From: Eremothecium cymbalariae DBVPG#7215
Taxonomy: Eukaryota; Ascomycota; Saccharomycetes; Saccharomycetales; Saccharomycetaceae
Length of the DNA stretch: 64,000 bases
Direction of reading: 5' to 3'
Assembly: GCF_000235365.1 (NCBI RefSeq)
Contig: NC_016453.1
Location: 992,001-1,056,000, forward strand
Shown: one piece after another, positions 30,752 to 41,544 of the stretch
Layout: every line of letters starts with the position of its first letter
Numbering within the stretch: position 1 is the first letter of the stretch
Notes under the pieces: model-generated
The model's input: the letters and a program-made list of their open reading frames with translations, nothing else
Told to the model about the DNA's origin: nothing
Database searches by the model: none
Program-made: the position numbers and the translations under genes

Positions 30752-31579
30752 CTAAGAAACCATTAAAAGTATGATAGCGAAGCCTATTAGGGCCACAAGA
30801 ATGTATAGACACCACTTATTAGTATTTTTTTGATGTCTGCGTGCCCTTAATAGCTCATTAGAGGCCTGTTGAGTGTTGGTAACAACTGTATATATGTTGT
30901 TTTCAATGTTATCAACAAGCTGCCCTTGTTGCTGAACAACGGAGCCCAAGTCTTGAAATACATCGTTCAATTCAATAATCCCCCGCTCGATATTAGAGAT
31001 TTCTTCATCCCTCTCTCTTATTAAGTTCTGCTGATATGCAAATTCCTCGTTATTTATGGGCTCCCGTTCTATAATTATAGTTTGCTGTTCTTGTTGTTCA
31101 TGGTCCGTTTCTAGTAAATCATTCTTGCCCTCATTTTGAACTTGTTGCTCATCCAATACAACTTTTGCACGTTCATTGATCTTTTTGGTCACATTGGCAA
31201 ACTGTATCTGGTACTTTTGGAACTCTTGTATTGAAAACCTAAGGTCCCTGTTTAACTTATCTCTGGATATAAGCTGGGCTTTATCTAAATCTGAATCGTG
31301 TATCGCATTGGCCTTCTGAACCAAAGCATTCGACGCCTTAAACAACTGAGAAACCACATTAATTATCTCGATTGACCTATAATTTATATTCTCTACTACT
31401 TTTGTTGTATACTTGCCATTTCTATAATTAGTCTCCAACCCCTTTATAAACTGTTGAAATGTACCTAAATGACCATTAATCTCAAATAAATTTGTTTTAA
31501 GAGCACTATGCCATTCTTCAAACTCGGGATTATCACTATACCTAGCGGGCTCGATTTTAGTCCCGTCAAACAGCGACAT
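30752..31579 (-). CDS. PEP12: Late-endosomal syntaxin (Qa-SNARE) Pep12
   Basis: t-SNARE for Golgi-to-late-endosome/prevacuole traffic. The start was placed at the ATG at 31579 (MSLFDGTKIEPARYSD); the frame runs 13 codons further up only to a TTG. It has 275 residues (288 in S. cerevisiae). An N-terminal three-helix Habc region is followed by the SNARE motif IEREPINNEEFAYQQNLI, ERDEEISNIERGIIELN, VFQDLGSVVQQQGQLVD with the central zero-layer Gln. The C-terminal membrane anchor is CLYILVALIGFAIILLMVS. Convergent with CIA1. Confidence 0.96.
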   Translation of the reverse strand: MSLFDGTKIEPARYSDNPEFEEWHSALKTNLFEINGHLGTFQQFIKGLETNYRNGKYTTKVVENINYRSIEIINVVSQLFKASNALVQKANAIHDSDLDKAQLISRDKLNRDLRFSIQEFQKYQIQFANVTKKINERAKVVLDEQQVQNEGKNDLLETDHEQQEQQTIIIEREPINNEEFAYQQNLIRERDEEISNIERGIIELNDVFQDLGSVVQQQGQLVDNIENNIYTVVTNTQQASNELLRARRHQKNTNKWCLYILVALIGFAIILLMVS

Positions 31580-31764
31580 CTCGGGGTAGTGTGTTCTTGA
31601 TATGTTCGTTGGCTCCAATATTTTCAGTGTTGTTAGTAAGTAATTGGCACGGAGAACTGTTTTTGAATTTGTAACGAAAATCCTCTGTTATATAATAAGC
31701 TAACGCCAGTCTATACAATGTTAAAAAGAACAAAAATAAAAAGATTATTTCTATATGGTTTACT

Positions 31765-32860
31765 CTAACCATCTATTCTTGTTTTATGCTTCTCCGGTGG
31801 ATGAGGTGTTTTAATATGTAAAGCAGGTTGAACAGCAGCAGTCTTGTTAACGGTTGTGGGTTTAGATGAAGATGAAGATATGCGGAAGGACGGTGAAACC
31901 ATCGAATATACTTGCAAGGTTATGGAACCAATTACAGCTAATATTATTAGTCTCAGAATATTACGATTGTCCTCAAGAAATTTAGGATCAAATACACTGA
32001 TATGGCTATCATCTGGAAGTTGGAATTTTGGACGGGGGGTTGGGAAGTAGGGTTTTACGTCAATGGTTCTACTGTTTCGTTCGTATTCCTCATCTCTTGA
32101 TTCATGGTTAAAAATTTGAGGAAATATATCGCTGGGCGTATCCTCTTCAGTGGATTTATTCTCTAAAGACTTTAACGAGGTAAATATCAACGTCTGGCGA
32201 GGTGAAGGTATCTGGGCAAGAACTTTTCTTAAAAACAAGTCTCGTTCTTTAATAGCCTCATCGCGTAATATAGTGGGTAGAGAATCTTCGGCAGGTAAAG
32301 GAGGGAAATCAATGCGAATGGCCCTTTTATTTATATCGATGTATGTTTGGAATTTATCAGGATTTAATCCACTAAGCCGTACTTCTCGGTTCACATCGCA
32401 ATTATTCTTGATATATTTGATAAAATCCTCGAAGTGGTCTTCACCATTAACTTCTATCTTTTCGAACTTCAATGCAGTTGAACATCCTCTAATATACCCT
32501 GAAAGCGAAGGCCATGATTCAGAATGAGAAGTAAAATCTGATACTTTTAGTCCAGGTTGATTTACAAAAATATATGCATCGGAGTTACAATGCTCTAATA
32601 ATTCGGTAGCAATAGTCTTGAACTTTTTATTAGGAAGCACAGAGCTTGATTCGTAATTCTGTTGGTGCCTTATCATCCCTGGAGAACTGTTGAGTTGTTA
32701 GTACCTTTGAATTTGTATAGAAACTGTCATATTGCTGGTATTTATTTATTACATACAGATTGTATGAAAATAGGATAGCCGGTACTGATCCATTGTAAGC
32801 CTGTGCTGCCACGGCTAGCACCAATGGTATTAGTTGTATCCAGAAACTCAATATCCTCAT
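31765..32860 (-). CDS. BIG1: ER membrane protein Big1 (cell-wall beta-1,6-glucan synthesis), one intron
   Basis: ER type I membrane protein required for normal beta-1,6-glucan in the cell wall. Unspliced it looks like two overlapping frames; a clear intron resolves this. Exon 1 is 32860-32757: signal peptide MRILSFWIQLIPLVLAVAAQA, then SVPAILFSYN. Exon 2 is 32686-31765. Joined length is 341 residues (335 in S. cerevisiae), giving SPGMIRHQQN right after the junction. Luminal part includes LLEHCNSDAYIFVNQPGL. The C-terminal membrane segment is at about 285-305 (ILRLIILAVIGSITLQVYSMV), with a short Lys/Pro tail. S. cerevisiae BIG1 (YHR101C, beside KIC1) also has a 5' intron. ATG at 32860; the frame extends upstream only to a TTG. 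Confidence 0.92.
32687..32756 (-). other. Spliceosomal intron in BIG1
   Basis: 70 bases on the minus strand: 5' site GTATGT (plus-strand 32751-32756), consensus branch site TACTAAC (32697-32703) and 3' CAG ending at 32687. It splits a Leu codon after two bases. All three signals are canonical for yeast. Confidence 0.95.
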
Positions 32861-33104
32861 AGTTGGTATTTCTGTTGCTTTAGCTTGCAACCCTTTTTTG
32901 TGCTTTGGGTTTGTTGTCGATTCGCTGATGCAAGAGAATACCAAATGTATTTTCGTGACTAACGTTCTTTTTATGCAATATGCATGCGCAAAATTATTGA
33001 TTACAAGAAAATTTATATCTTAATATATACAAGTTCAGATTATACATAAAAGCTGTACTTTTCGATATTTATATCATGATATGACTCAATGCTATTTGTA
33101 GCGT

Positions 33105-35216
33105 TCAGGCAGGGCTTTGAATATTGCTTTCCATTTTTTGTGCTATTTGTTCAACTTGTTCGACAAGTAAATCAGCGTAATCCAAAGCATCTTCATCTAA
33201 ATAAGGGTCCAGTGGATCCGTAGGAGAGTTTGCTTCAACTTTTTCAGTTGGTTTAGATAAAGTTGAAACGTCAACATCACTTGGCAATTTCCACCCGTGG
33301 CTTACTGCAGCATTTATAATGTCATAGTTCTTTATTTGGAATCGTCCATTAACTATCTTCATATACCAGTTGTGTGCCTTTTCGATATCATTCATTGCTA
33401 TACACCTCAAAACCATGGTTGTTAACGTTTTAAAGTCCAATGGAATAGAGCACTCCTCCATAATTTTTAATGCTTGATTAACTTCAGTCTGGCTCAAAGA
33501 ATTATTTTTATATAGCATAATGCCAAATGGAGAGTATTTAGAAGCAGATCTTGATTTCATTTTAATAGTTTGGTAAAAATCTAATAACAGTTGATAAGCT
33601 AGTTTATCTTCGTGGAGTTCAAATCTCAGTTTATGCATGAATGTTCGCAATACGCTAGTGTTAACTTTATAATATAGGAATTTGTGCCTGTGGCGAACGA
33701 TGAAGTTTTTATAAAGCCCAAACAATTGAATCACTAAATCCCGATACTCTTGCTCTATTAATTTCGTCCTTTGGTCGTTAAGAATTGCCTGGTACAGCTC
33801 ACATAAGACACAGTTATCTGGAATGGAGTTCAGTGTCATCGACAATGGTACGTCAATAGGAAGAACTTTTGCGTCCTCCTCAGCAGAATAGAGGGCACTT
33901 CCAGATAACTTTCCAATATTTCCATCAAATACTAATTTCCACAGACCCAATTCATTTAACATATATTTTGTCTTCGTGGACCTGTAAGTTCTGACCACAT
34001 AACTTGTAGTTAACTTGACATCACTAAAGGAACGTAGTGTTGAAACAATGGTACCCAATTTAAGACTGGTAAATTTCTTATTTGAGTTAGCTAAAGGGAA
34101 CTTGTTTAATAGGGCCATCACCTTGAATACATACTTGGGTAAGTTATTCTCACGAAAATAATCGATGACCTGTTTCAGCGGTTTATGGATAAATGATGGA
34201 TCGATATCAGTAGAAAGAGAACTAACAAAGGTAGTGAACATCCCGAAAAATAGCTTTGGATCATTTGATGCTCTAGCATAACGCAACATGGTATTCGTGT
34301 AATTCATAAACATCAGTTTCCGAGCATTAGCTGGGATTTCTTCGTTCAACAACTCTTTGGTCTCTAACCGACGCCCCATGGCCTCAAAATAGTTTTGAAT
34401 AAATCTAAAATCTCCCCTTTGGATAGTATAGTTGATAATAATATGCATATTGTAATAGTTGTACAACAACGTAAATTTTTTGTCAAATATGTTCTTATCC
34501 TTCTTATCGTATAAGAATAATTGAAATGATGCCAGCTGAGAGTCCATTTCCGAACCCTTCAGTAAACGTAGCAACATTAAACTAGCAAAATGGGACTGGA
34601 GCAACACATTATTTTTTATCAAGAAATAATAATGATTGAAGTATTCCTGAGGTTGCACATTTTGATAGAACCACCGGTGGATCTCATCTGGAACAAGTAC
34701 GCCATTATTCTCGCTCAATGTGGGATACAGAGCTTTCTGCAGACTAATAGTATAATAAATCATCCTAAACTTTTCCTCAGCTTTCAATGGTTGGTTTATA
34801 ATAGTTTGCAGAACTTCAACAAATGACTGATATTGTCGACGTCCAGCACGCCTTAGGAAAATCATATCAATAAAAACCTTAGAAAGTTTACCATCCATTG
34901 AGTTAGACAGCTCGGCGATCACAGTACTATAACCTGCCGCATATTTTCTTTCCAGCTTATTCTTTAATGTTTTAAATGACCCAACAGAATCATTTTCGAA
35001 TAAATTACCACTAATAAATTCCTTCAATTCTGGCCTCTTTGCAACCTGACTGTAATTAGAACCCCAAGAATCTAAAGCTTCATATACATCCCTCAGAAGA
35101 GGCTTCCTAGAGTAACAATGCCTTAAGCATTTTAAACATCCACCACCAACTCTCAACATTTCCCTGTGCCCTGCAATTCGATCACCAAATCTACTATTAT
35201 ATGTAAGCAATTCCAT
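33105..35216 (-). CDS. ATP22: Mitochondrial translational activator of ATP6 mRNA, Atp22
   Basis: Large mitochondrial protein that in S. cerevisiae is needed to translate ATP6, the F0 subunit a mRNA. There are 703 residues (684 in S. cerevisiae YDR350C). The sequence is basic and helical throughout, rich in Leu/Tyr/Lys, without catalytic motifs, in keeping with PPR-like mRNA-specific activators. Repeat-like helices such as DFKTLTTMVLRCIAMNDIEK occur in the last quarter. The N-terminus is basic (RVGGGCLKCLRHCYSRKP) but not a classic presequence. The name rests on position (next to SBE2/SBE22 and KIC1) plus length and character. ATG at 35216. The C-terminal 40 residues are acidic. Confidence 0.78.
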   Translation of the reverse strand: MELLTYNSRFGDRIAGHREMLRVGGGCLKCLRHCYSRKPLLRDVYEALDSWGSNYSQVAKRPELKEFISGNLFENDSVGSFKTLKNKLERKYAAGYSTVIAELSNSMDGKLSKVFIDMIFLRRAGRRQYQSFVEVLQTIINQPLKAEEKFRMIYYTISLQKALYPTLSENNGVLVPDEIHRWFYQNVQPQEYFNHYYFLIKNNVLLQSHFASLMLLRLLKGSEMDSQLASFQLFLYDKKDKNIFDKKFTLLYNYYNMHIIINYTIQRGDFRFIQNYFEAMGRRLETKELLNEEIPANARKLMFMNYTNTMLRYARASNDPKLFFGMFTTFVSSLSTDIDPSFIHKPLKQVIDYFRENNLPKYVFKVMALLNKFPLANSNKKFTSLKLGTIVSTLRSFSDVKLTTSYVVRTYRSTKTKYMLNELGLWKLVFDGNIGKLSGSALYSAEEDAKVLPIDVPLSMTLNSIPDNCVLCELYQAILNDQRTKLIEQEYRDLVIQLFGLYKNFIVRHRHKFLYYKVNTSVLRTFMHKLRFELHEDKLAYQLLLDFYQTIKMKSRSASKYSPFGIMLYKNNSLSQTEVNQALKIMEECSIPLDFKTLTTMVLRCIAMNDIEKAHNWYMKIVNGRFQIKNYDIINAAVSHGWKLPSDVDVSTLSKPTEKVEANSPTDPLDPYLDEDALDYADLLVEQVEQIAQKMESNIQSPA

Positions 35217-35604
35217 AAAAAGTTCATCTCATCGCATTTTCCGCAATATCACCACTTCCTTACAAATCATTAAAACAGACTAAAACCTGCATTACCACCA
35301 CAAAAAGAACTAAAAACGCATTAACCTACATCCTAGCTACTTGAATTACTAATCACACTTTGAACTTGACATGATAACCACTACGATTGGCAACAATTTG
35401 GGATCATAAATCATAATCACGTGATCATTCGTATATGACGATTTAAATATGCGCCTATTGTTTTACTTTTGGAAGCATTTCGGAAAATCTCATCACTTAA
35501 AGCGGATAGATGTTCTTTAATAGTAAATGCAAACGCAAAAGTTGTAAACTAGGTCTGACGGAATAGTTGAGAGCTAGAAGGAGTTGGAAGTTACGTGACG
35601 TGTG
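35217..35604. promoter_or_regulatory. Divergent promoter region ATP22 / KIC1
   Basis: 388 bases between divergent starts. It contains CACGTG at 35418-35423 in a longer palindrome (AATCACGTGATC), and a CTCATCGC (PAC-like, reversed) near 35227 close to the ATP22 start. No RNA gene. Confidence 0.6.
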
Positions 35605-38600
35605 ATGTCAAATAGTAGTGGTGGCTCCATTGTGCATAACGTGGGAGGTAGTGCTCTAACTCCGCAGGCATTTAGACGAACAGAAATAGTAGGGCGAGGA
35701 AAATTTGGTGTCGTGTATAAAGCATATCACGTTAAAACGAAGCAGGTTTATGCGATTAAGGTTCTGAATCTAGATTGTCCGGAAGATGAAGTAGAGGATG
35801 TTCAGAAGGAGGTGCAATTCCTTTCTTCTTTAAAGCAGGTGCCGAACATTACACAGTATTATGGGTCTTTTTTGTACGAAACAAAACTGTGGGTGATCAT
35901 GGAGTACTGCGCAGGAGGTTCACTTAGGACGTTGCTACGACCAGGGAAGATAGATGAGAAGTATTTGGGTGTTATAGTAAGAAACTTGTTGGTTGCCCTG
36001 CTGTATATTCACAAGGATAATGTGATTCATAGAGATATTAAGGCTGCTAATGTTTTGATCACCAACGGCGGTCACGTTAAATTGTGTGACTTTGGTGTTG
36101 CAGCTCAGTTGACGACAGCAAATCACAAGCGGCAGACGATGGCTGGTACTCCGTACTGGATGGCCCCGGAGGTGATCATGGAAGGAGTATATTACAATAC
36201 TAAAGCTGATATTTGGTCATTGGGGATTACTACTTATGAAATAGCTACTGGGAATCCACCTTATTGTGATGTAGAGGCATTAAGAGCAATGCAGTTGATA
36301 ACTAAGTCGAAGCCTCCAAGATTAGAAGGCAGAAATTACTCTCCGTTGTTAAAGGAATTTATTGCTCTCTGTTTAGATGAAGACCCTGAGGCTAGACCTA
36401 CTGCAGAGGAGTTGTTAACTACTAAGTTAGTGAAGACACATAAGGGCAGCTCAGTTACCATTTTGAAGGAACTAATATCTAGATATCTTTTATTTTCTGA
36501 GAAGCATAAAAATAGGGAAAGCGTAATGATCAATTTAGATGATGATGATCCACATAAAACTACTGCTAATTGCGCTAACTCCGGTGGTGCTGACAATCAA
36601 GTGGAAGTGAAGTGGGATTTCGATTCTTTGAACTCAAATGAATATATTATTCAGAATGATATCAATATAGACTCTATTCCGGAAGAAACAGATTGGGGTA
36701 GATCTCAGAGTTGCGTTAACTATGCGTATCCTGATGAAGAACTATATTACGAGTCAAATAAGCCTCCCTGTTTTCAAGGCACTACTTTTGGTAAATCTCT
36801 AGGTGATCCTAACACAAATACTTCAACAATCCAAGCATATAATCAGCATTCCACAGCTAATCCGTCAATGGGGAATCAGCAAGGCAAAAACACATATACA
36901 ATCTCTCAAAGTATGAAGACCGAGACAAAGGCCTCTAAACAGTTATTACTATTGTTTGAAGAGAGCGAGAAAATTACTGAGGAAGAAGAAAACGAGTTTC
37001 CAATGCTTGCTAAATCGCTATCTTCAATGCATCTTACTGAAAATGATACTTCTGCATCTACACCGTTAGGGCCTCCATCCCAGCGACAGGACGTTCTTTT
37101 AAATGGTCCAGGCTATCATAGCCAAAGCACTCCAATTCTACCCATATTGCAAACTAACCTAAAGGTTAATATGCAAAGTGGCCCATTGAGTTCCACAGCT
37201 TTAACAACACCTATGGAGATAGAGATTCCGGAAGAACTGCCTCTCAGCACCACTGTTACAGCACCACAGACAGGTCAAGCTGGTACGATCACGGGTGATC
37301 AATCAGGCGTTAAGAATATTCCAAGGCCAGGGGGTATGTCATCTCTGCAGAGAAGACCGACTTTGTCAAGTGCCGCTTCAGCAATGTCTAGAGCCGATAA
37401 CGCCAGTATTATAAGTAATTCCAAGTCTATTGGTGCGGAATTGTCTTCTCGTGTTATTTCAGTGAATACACATATATCTTCTACTGCTTCGAGCAAAGGA
37501 ACTGCTGGAAACGTTGCTTCTGCCTCATCTACTGTCGATAGGTCTCCTTCTCCATTAAGAAGTGGGGTTAGTGGCAACATATCTCCAGACCGTATCGTGT
37601 CAGCAGCAACTTCAATTACAGACTCAGCGAATGGTAATCATTCACAAAATGCTGCTTTAATCTTGCATTCTGGTGTGAAGCCAGCTCAGAGTTCAAACAA
37701 CCTCTTAGATAGTTCCTCTCAGGCTACAGGGATTCCTTCAGTTCCTCCAATGGTCCAAGCCCCATTGGGCTCCTTAACAAGTGGTGGCTTTTCAAACTAT
37801 TTGAAAACAGTCGATAAGGAACATTACCACATTAGTGAACGTGCCAGTCGCGAGTTTAAAAGAAATAATCCTAATCTCAAGCTCCAGATGCCTTCGCCAA
37901 CTACACTGATACCAAACAAGCTACTTATTTCAGGCTCAGTAGATGACCAGGCATCTGGAGTCGCCTATTCTGGCGGCTCTGGAGGCTCTAATGGTAATAT
38001 AAACCAATTTGGTATCAATACAAGTAGTACTACAAACATTCCAGTGGCAATGACTCCTTTAGGAGAAAAGGTGGCCCCTGACTTTGGAGCCAAGTTAAAA
38101 CGAAGCACGAGCACCTCAAACAGAGCAGGAGCAAGCTCCACTGTCCCCATAGATGCCGCAACTAACACGCAGACAGGTGTACAGTCCGTAATTCCGGTTA
38201 ACTTAAACACTGCAACCGCTATGACTAGTTCAGGCCCAGCAAATGGCACTTCAGCAACTGCTGTATCTACCTCGACTGCTGCCGCAAACCCAGGGATAAG
38301 TAGTTTAACCATCGCAAACTCTAATACCAGCGCAACTAATAACGTCACCTCCACAAGTACAGCAATCTCCTCAAATACCATCATTGTTGCTCAACCCGTT
38401 CTCCTTCATATGGAAGTCCCTCCCAAAATGCTTCCCATGGATATGTTTGTCGATGTAGACGAAACTGATGACACACATCGTGTCGATAGGAAATCCATGG
38501 TGTTGCGCGAGCTCGACACGTTGCTTAGAATGTTTGAAGATGGCCTTCCCATTATGGAGAATGCACTGAAAAACGTACTTCCTACACAAACTACTACGTC

Positions 38601-38616
38601 TAACGATAACGATTAA
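35605..38616 (+). CDS. KIC1: GCK-family protein kinase Kic1
   Basis: PAK/Ste20-like kinase of the RAM network that activates Cbk1-Mob2 and needs Hym1; it acts in polarity, cell integrity and daughter-cell separation. The start was placed at the ATG at 35605. It has 1003 residues (1080 in S. cerevisiae). Kinase domain at about 22-285: glycine loop VGRGKFGVV (about 28), catalytic Lys in AIKVLNL, HRDIKAANVL (about 141), DFGVAAQ (about 161), GTPYWMAPEVI (about 187). The long Ser/Thr/Asn-rich tail holds conserved islands such as VKWDFDSLNSNEYIIQNDIN, FKRNNPNLKLQMPSP and NINQFGINTSS. It matches YHR102W beside BIG1. Confidence 0.96.
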   Translation: MSNSSGGSIVHNVGGSALTPQAFRRTEIVGRGKFGVVYKAYHVKTKQVYAIKVLNLDCPEDEVEDVQKEVQFLSSLKQVPNITQYYGSFLYETKLWVIMEYCAGGSLRTLLRPGKIDEKYLGVIVRNLLVALLYIHKDNVIHRDIKAANVLITNGGHVKLCDFGVAAQLTTANHKRQTMAGTPYWMAPEVIMEGVYYNTKADIWSLGITTYEIATGNPPYCDVEALRAMQLITKSKPPRLEGRNYSPLLKEFIALCLDEDPEARPTAEELLTTKLVKTHKGSSVTILKELISRYLLFSEKHKNRESVMINLDDDDPHKTTANCANSGGADNQVEVKWDFDSLNSNEYIIQNDINIDSIPEETDWGRSQSCVNYAYPDEELYYESNKPPCFQGTTFGKSLGDPNTNTSTIQAYNQHSTANPSMGNQQGKNTYTISQSMKTETKASKQLLLLFEESEKITEEEENEFPMLAKSLSSMHLTENDTSASTPLGPPSQRQDVLLNGPGYHSQSTPILPILQTNLKVNMQSGPLSSTALTTPMEIEIPEELPLSTTVTAPQTGQAGTITGDQSGVKNIPRPGGMSSLQRRPTLSSAASAMSRADNASIISNSKSIGAELSSRVISVNTHISSTASSKGTAGNVASASSTVDRSPSPLRSGVSGNISPDRIVSAATSITDSANGNHSQNAALILHSGVKPAQSSNNLLDSSSQATGIPSVPPMVQAPLGSLTSGGFSNYLKTVDKEHYHISERASREFKRNNPNLKLQMPSPTTLIPNKLLISGSVDDQASGVAYSGGSGGSNGNINQFGINTSSTTNIPVAMTPLGEKVAPDFGAKLKRSTSTSNRAGASSTVPIDAATNTQTGVQSVIPVNLNTATAMTSSGPANGTSATAVSTSTAAANPGISSLTIANSNTSATNNVTSTSTAISSNTIIVAQPVLLHMEVPPKMLPMDMFVDVDETDDTHRVDRKSMVLRELDTLLRMFEDGLPIMENALKNVLPTQTTTSNDND

Positions 38617-39081
38617 ACTCGACATGTCCACAAACAATACACAACTTTACAAATATGTATACAATAAACCAAAATTCTTATATCTATTATATATGTGCTG
38701 TGGTATCTCCGCGTCACCATGTTTTCGGTGTCTCCCACTATAGGCGTCAGTCTGAATAAATTAAATTACTCTGCGCCTAACCACATTCATACCATTCAAA
38801 CATCTTTTAAACAGCCTGTCTTCACGGTGTACCGATGCAATCCGCATGAACCAAAAATAGGATGCATTCGGATGGGAGGGTATCTTCCGAATCAACTCAA
38901 TTAGTTTGTGAATAAAGCTACTACTCTTGTTGAACCTGGTTTTTGCCGTGCTATATATCCATTTTGCTTTTTTGTATGGTGATAAAATTTACGACTAGCA
39001 AGCACATGAGACAGACAAATATATATACTCCATTCAACTAGCATAACACATCCAAACCGGAACACAACATCAAGCATTATA
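38617..39081. other. Non-coding gap KIC1-SBE2/22
   Basis: 465 bases between tandem plus-strand genes. A 69-codon frame (38695-38904) has no recognisable similarity. TATATATA occurs shortly before the next gene. Nothing else supported. Confidence 0.5.
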
Positions 39082-41544
39082 ATGGTCCCGGATGTCATGC
39101 TGTCAAGTTTAGGCACGCTAAAAGAGGAAACAGATCAGACAGCCACTGTTACACTTTCTGAAAGGACAGCTTCTAACTCTTTAACTATACAAAATAATAA
39201 TAGTAACATTCCAAAAAATGAATGTAAAAAACATGGGTATCATTCGAAAGGAAGCAGTTCAGCATCTTCAAACAGTAGAACAGTGAGGACTGGTATAGGT
39301 AGGCGACCATCTGATAACATGCTGGGTAATTTAATGAATGAGGAGGGTGACGAGACTGGGGTGGCGCATGTTTCTCTTCAGTCCATGATGTTCCAGCAGC
39401 CGCCATCGAAGAAAGCGCTGTCTTTGAAAACCGAGAGACCCATATCGAATGATTCAATTGTCACAGAGGCTGCAGACCTGTTATCTTCTCATTTGAATAT
39501 GTCGTGTGCGTCTGCATCGAATTCAAGTTCTTCTAGGGGGTCCTTCATTGTAATCGATCAGGTGGAGAACTGTGATAGTGGAGCGGTGGCCGTTTCCGTG
39601 GAAGGAGACAGCGACCTCACAGAGAGATATGAAAGTAATCTTACATCTTCCACGGTTCACGATTCAGAGCATGAGTTGAAGACGTGGGATTCGACATCTA
39701 GGGCAAGTGTCAAAACAAAATACATGTTTACCAATAGCTGCAGGAATAAGTCACAGGTGTCGTTTTTGAATGCTAATACAGCCGAGGTGGCAACGGCGGT
39801 TTCGAATACAGGTCTTAGTATTTCTAGGTTTTCCAGTCCACCACCGAAAAATACGATACATAGCATACCAGCATACTCGAAAACCACACCGTCTTTGGTA
39901 ACGACTTCCAAGGCTGCGACCCCATCGCAGCGACTTCGACTAAGAAGAGAACAAAATAAGGTTATGTTGCAGAAGTCCATAAAAGACAAAGAGACGTTTT
40001 ACGATGAACAAGAGTCGCCCTCTTTATACTTTACAGGTTCATCTGCAAAGTCGCTCTCAGAATGTTCATATATTGGTGATGAGGTTAGCGATGATATGAG
40101 CAACTATCTTGGATGGGATGTGCCAGTGGCTTCTCCCTCTGCTGCTCCATTCCTTTCGGCGTTGAATGCATCTCCAAGACAAACGAAGCATGATGGGAAA
40201 AAACGGGGTAAGTTGGAAAGATCCCAGAGTTCAACTTTCGTGGACTCTTTCCAACTACCTCCATCGCCAATTCCAGGCATACAAAACGTTACAGATCTGC
40301 AGTTCTTTCAGCAAACTTCACGTACACTTTCTTCTGTGTACACAGATTCTTCGAAAGAATTTTCTAAATCCAAACTATGGGAACGAACTAAGTCTGCAGA
40401 AGTTCTACCTATGGAGTTCAAGACCGCTAGTGATGAGGGAATGGAAGACCTAAAACTAGTTTCCTCTGGTAAGCTAGCAATGTGTTCACCGTCAAGACCT
40501 ACTTGGTTGCCTCCAAAGGACGTTGAAGAACGTGCAAAGCATGAAAAACAAATCCGCCAAGCAATGAATATAGCATCTGTGAATCAGATGGACAAAAACA
40601 AGGAACATGAAGAACGTCAACATAAAAATGAAATAAATAGGAAAAAACTGGCAATTTTAATTGATAGGGGTTTAACAAGGAAGTCGTCTTTACATGATTT
40701 GAAGAAAATTTGCTGGGAAACAAGTTTAGCAAGTGACGCTAGATACTTCGTCTATCGCACACTTTTACAAAGTGAAACTGCCAAAGTTATTGAAGAGAAG
40801 TATATTGATGATCTGTCGAAGTTAGAGGCTATTTTTCAGACCATGAAGTTTCCACACGAGAAACTGCAGGAAATAAAAGTTATGGTGGCCCAGATGCCTT
40901 GTGTTGTTGGTGAACCACCCAAAGAACTTGTGTATTTACTACAATTAAAGGCAATCTCCAAACAGGGCCTGCTTATCGGCGACGAGTTACTTTTCTACCA
41001 TTTTTTGATTACAGAACATCTCAACTTGTCAGAAGTCTGGGTCCTAGTTAATCTCTTGCAGCAAACTTGCTTCAATGAGGTTACTAAAGACCGTTATGAG
41101 AACCGAATTCTAAATCCTCGTGGTGTTATGGCTAATTATTTGGCAAATGATAAAGCTTTTAGCCTCGAATTTAATTCCAAATGTTTGAACTTTGTTACTT
41201 GGTGGAATATAATGGCTAGACTTGACCACGAATTTTTCATGTGGTGTATAGATGTCATTGTTGCGGAGAACTCCCAGCCTTTCAAAAGCGACTCTATTGA
41301 CAGACAGAAATACGAAGACAAAGATTGGGACGAATATCGTGAAAAGCATGTTATTGTAAATTATAAAATCTTATGTTCGTTAGCATTAAACGTTTTGCTG
41401 AATTATCATTTTGGATTTAACGACTTTTATGAGCTATCGTTAATCGAAAAGCGCTTCCAAATTATTGGGCCAGAATTGCATGCTACTGACGATGTTCATT
41501 CAACTTTTGTTAAAAAATGGCGTAATTACTATAAGAAATTTTAG
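39082..41544 (+). CDS. SBE22: Bud-growth/cell-wall transport protein Sbe2/Sbe22
   Basis: Single counterpart of the duplicated S. cerevisiae pair SBE2 (YDR351W) and SBE22 (YHR103W). These are Golgi-linked proteins that help deliver cell-wall components to growing buds. There are 820 residues (about 852-864). The N-terminal two-thirds is Ser/Thr-rich and probably disordered, with short conserved phospho-like patches. The C-terminal 300 residues are the conserved folded part: WLPPKDVEERAKHEKQI, ARYFVYRTLLQSETAKVIEE, LLQLKAISKQGLLIGDELLFYHFL, VCDILLNYHFGFNDFYEL-like text and FVKKWRNYYKKF. ATG at 39082. It is flanked by KIC1/ATP22 and YPQ2/GRE3, as expected for the ancestral order. Confidence 0.92.
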   Translation: MVPDVMLSSLGTLKEETDQTATVTLSERTASNSLTIQNNNSNIPKNECKKHGYHSKGSSSASSNSRTVRTGIGRRPSDNMLGNLMNEEGDETGVAHVSLQSMMFQQPPSKKALSLKTERPISNDSIVTEAADLLSSHLNMSCASASNSSSSRGSFIVIDQVENCDSGAVAVSVEGDSDLTERYESNLTSSTVHDSEHELKTWDSTSRASVKTKYMFTNSCRNKSQVSFLNANTAEVATAVSNTGLSISRFSSPPPKNTIHSIPAYSKTTPSLVTTSKAATPSQRLRLRREQNKVMLQKSIKDKETFYDEQESPSLYFTGSSAKSLSECSYIGDEVSDDMSNYLGWDVPVASPSAAPFLSALNASPRQTKHDGKKRGKLERSQSSTFVDSFQLPPSPIPGIQNVTDLQFFQQTSRTLSSVYTDSSKEFSKSKLWERTKSAEVLPMEFKTASDEGMEDLKLVSSGKLAMCSPSRPTWLPPKDVEERAKHEKQIRQAMNIASVNQMDKNKEHEERQHKNEINRKKLAILIDRGLTRKSSLHDLKKICWETSLASDARYFVYRTLLQSETAKVIEEKYIDDLSKLEAIFQTMKFPHEKLQEIKVMVAQMPCVVGEPPKELVYLLQLKAISKQGLLIGDELLFYHFLITEHLNLSEVWVLVNLLQQTCFNEVTKDRYENRILNPRGVMANYLANDKAFSLEFNSKCLNFVTWWNIMARLDHEFFMWCIDVIVAENSQPFKSDSIDRQKYEDKDWDEYREKHVIVNYKILCSLALNVLLNYHFGFNDFYELSLIEKRFQIIGPELHATDDVHSTFVKKWRNYYKKF

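Noticed and set aside
32630..32944. BIG1 as two frameshifted genes
   Set aside because: A canonical 70-base intron joins the frames exactly; the 104-codon reading frame continues into the intron by chance.
35400..35500. Point centromere (CACGTG plus TTCGGAAA)
   Set aside because: The CCGAA-type element is in the wrong orientation relative to CACGTG, does not match CDEIII beyond the core, and the intervening AT content is not centromere-like.
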